Origin: Trichosphaerium sp. ATCC 40318
Lineage: Eukaryota > Discosea > Flabellinia > Trichosidae
NCBI GenBank assembly: GCA_038496445.1
Contig: JALMLS010000564.1
Location: 434,001 to 498,000 of the forward strand
DNA: 64,000 nt
Direction of reading: 5' to 3'
The notes under the pieces are model-generated. The model was not told the origin of the DNA. It made no database searches and was given only the letters and a program-made list of their open reading frames with translations. Both the position numbers and the translations under genes were made by a program. Shown here piece by piece: positions 56,874 to 64,000 of the stretch (positions are counted from its first letter, which is position 1; the number at the start of each line of letters is the position of its first letter).

Positions 56874-58968
56874 ATGACCACAAATGCGCTTGATTACTGG
56901 TCAAAATACCTATGGCCAAACTCTAAGGCGCAGCTTCATCGGTTTTTTGTTGGCAAAGTTGAGAACATCGCTTCCAAGCGTGTAAAGGTACCTTTGGTAG
57001 AGGTTAAGATAAATGAAGCTGTTGCTGCTCTGAAGGAGCTTATTACGTTTGATCTTGAGGAGCATCATCCTGTAGGCTCAATAAACGAGGCCCTTAGATA
57101 CCTCACTGCGCATAGGAGGTACTTTGTTTGAAAATTACGCAACACATGCGCTAATAGTCTCAGCTCCGGTGCAAGCCAATTATTGCACATTATCAAGCAT
57201 GTCGATGACTCTGAGAATTCTGAAAGTGACTCCTTTCTTCTTATGGCGGCGATCTTGATGACAACTGCTCAGCGAAACATGTTATCAGCGGCAATCGAAG
57301 CCATTCCAACCAGTACGCTATAGACACTCTATTACGCACACGTTGACAAGTTGTCAAGTCGAGAGTCACATTGAGTACTGGGAACAGCAACAAGGAATGT
57401 GGCTTTATGTCCAAAAGAGCCCTTGGTACTGGGCAACTATGCTATATAACCACCGCGTTCACAAAAAGCGTGAGTTGCCTTTTTAGTACTTTTCTTTCTC
57501 ACAACTTGCCAGCGTTCGTTAAACTAAGTCAACAACGTGCCACTCACTTGCAACATCTCCGATCCCTCTTACAGGTAACAATAGTCTCTGGACAGTGTCA
57601 AATTCAAGTGTCTAATATAAGTTCAGGCGTTGTACGAGCTCATAGGCAAGGCATCGTATCTGATGGGTCTGTCTGAGTTCCAAACCATCGAGGGTGTTCG
57701 AAAATATCTAACGCAGCTGGTTGATACACACAACGACTTTTTCAATAGCATCCAAGATCTCACTGGAGAAACAATTGAAGAATCCGAAAGCTCTGATTTA
57801 AGAGCAGAAATCACGGTTTTCCTTAACCGCACTATCTCGTTACCCAAAGTACTACGCATAGCTATACGAACACACGGCGCAGGTAGCTATATATCACGTC
57901 ACTGGTACTATGTACCGATTCTCACAGTAGCGTCAGTCCTTACATGCAGGTACATCACTAAGTTTTTGGGCGTGGTCTTATGCTGATTAGGTATATTTTC
58001 GGAAATTGGCAGAGCATCATTGATCAAGGCATTGAGTTGTATCATAATCTGGGACACTTTTATAGATCACAAATAGAAGCACCAATAGTTCAGGTGTTAC
58101 AAATTATAAGGTAATAATCGGTGTCGCGTGTCAGTTGCGCTAACTGTTTTGGTGACAGATATGATAATGAGCACGCAAAGATCATAGGTGAACGTGCTCT
58201 TGAATCCAGCGTCAGTAGCTTAGGGAATATGGTTGTAGACTTTGAAACTGCTGTAGAGCCTGGTATAGGCCCACATCAGCTTCAAATACTCCGTGTTTCG
58301 GCAGAACAAGGTGACCTTGCTGCCATAATGACAGCATATGAATCAGAAATACAAGCTCCTCTTAAAAACGCATTACTCGGCAACTTGATCAGACTTATAT
58401 TGATACAAGTACAGAAACAGGTTGTAGACGTAGAACGTGCCATGCTTCAACTTGATAAATTGCTTGCCTGTACGTTTTTTTACCATCACTTCACTGGTGT
58501 CCTGTTAGCTAACTATCTGCGATAGCGAACGAACTTAACTTTCGTTTCTTGGCGGCCATCCCAGCAATTGGAATTCTGTATGTAATGTACAAATTTGGTC
58601 TTTATGTATCAGCTCCTTCAAAGAGAAAAGGTTCAGCAATGGAGAAACACGTCAAAGGAACATTCCGAGAAATATCGGTTCTTCTCAATTCAATTCAAGC
58701 TACAATTTCAAAAAGTGAGGAAGCAGCGCTCATCAAGGCATTCACTCATGTACGTCAGACAAATGACATGCCGCTGAAAGCAGAAGAATTCGGAAAGCTT
58801 ACAATGCTTGTTCATAAACTCATGAGTTACATTCCTCATTGGCGTGGAGCAGATAAGGAAATGACACATTGGCTATTGGAAGATTTGTCTCAAATTGCAA
58901 ATCCAAAGTTTTTGAGGAAGCAGAAACTTGTAATTTTACAGCGCATACAGACAACGTATTTCCTGTAG
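56874..58968 (+). CDS. NCA2 / DGS1-family mitochondrial membrane protein
   Basis: ATG at 56874 (MTTNALDYWSKYLWPNSKAQ). N-terminal exons are helical (HIIKHVDDSENSESDS, HIEYWEQQQGMWLYVQKSPW). The conserved part reads YYVPILTVASVLTCRYIFGN (membrane segment), EAPIVQVLQIIRYDNEHAKI, LGNMVVDFETAVEPG, GDLAAIMTAYESEIQAPLKN, LIRLILIQVQKQVVDVERAM, LLRANELNFRFLAAIPAIGI and LYVMYKFGLYV (second membrane segment). G-D-L-x-x-x-x-x-x-Y-E-x-x-x-x-x-P-x-x-x-x-x-x-G-x-L-I-R-x-x-L-I-Q-V-Q-K is the NCA2 signature. In yeast NCA2 influences mitochondrial ATP synthase subunit 6/8 expression; the plant homologue DGS1 is a mitochondrial protein affecting lipids. Stop at 58966. Multi-exon. Confidence 0.82.
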
Positions 58969-59119
58969 ACAGTGTCACAATAGAGTACACAATTTTTGAA
59001 TACAACATGGCTTATTTATAAATTAAACATTTGGTTTTTTGATGCAGATCTGGCTCGTAAATTCTGGAAGCCTTCTTTTTTTGTTTGAAAATTGTTTTAT
59101 TTGCTGAGATTCTTTTGTT

Positions 59120-63982
<4,863 letters not shown>

Positions 63983-64000
63983 GTTGTCAAGGCGGTTTGA

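Overview
This is a eukaryotic nuclear window. Nearly every recognisable protein is interrupted by short introns (mostly about 40-60 nt, very often starting GTACG and ending TAG or CAG), genes lie on both strands with spacers of about 100-700 bp, and there are no operons, bacterial ribosome sites, rRNA, tRNA or CRISPR arrays that I could see. The gene set (RasGEF with extra domains, WASP-like protein, KCTD-type BTB proteins, F-box proteins, EGF/CUB receptor, SAP30, tubulin cofactor D, syndetin, NCA2) points to a free-living amoeboid protist, most likely an amoebozoan; I cannot name the species. About 33 genes are supported.

Left part (0-16 kb): an F-box/MORN-like repeat protein, a von Willebrand A protein, two KCTD-type BTB proteins facing each other, a ubiquitin-conjugating-fold plus F-box fusion, an F-box/leucine-rich-repeat protein, a four-helix membrane protein, an intronless kinase, a small internally duplicated protein and another F-box-like protein. 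This section looks like accessory ubiquitin-adaptor and signalling material.

Middle (16-32 kb): a gene-poor stretch with an inverted-repeat structure, V-ATPase subunit e, a WASP-like nucleation factor with an unusual SH3-C2-CRIB front end, divergently placed TMEM147, an ABCD4-like half transporter, a large EGF/CUB transmembrane protein, a protein built of five copies of a roughly 65-residue W-Y / YP-x-x-W module, and a membrane protein with a long acidic tail.

Right part (32-64 kb): mostly core cell biology. SAP30, RasGEF with CRIB and coiled coil, syndetin/VPS50, a Rab32-like GTPase, two fumarylacetoacetase-family enzymes (FAHD2-like and FAHD1-like), transaldolase, an armadillo/BTB protein, a prolyl 4-hydroxylase-like dioxygenase, a putative nuclear protein with a beta-rich N-terminus, a TFIIS-like/SPOC transcription protein, a second module-repeat protein that ends in a PD-(D/E)XK-type nuclease domain, NCA2 and a complete tubulin cofactor D.

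The strongest candidate for an undescribed system is the pair of module-repeat proteins (29.1-30.7 kb without nuclease; 54.7-56.7 kb with nuclease). The same module appears nine times in the window, and one gene couples it to a nuclease fold, which suggests a repeat-based recognition protein.
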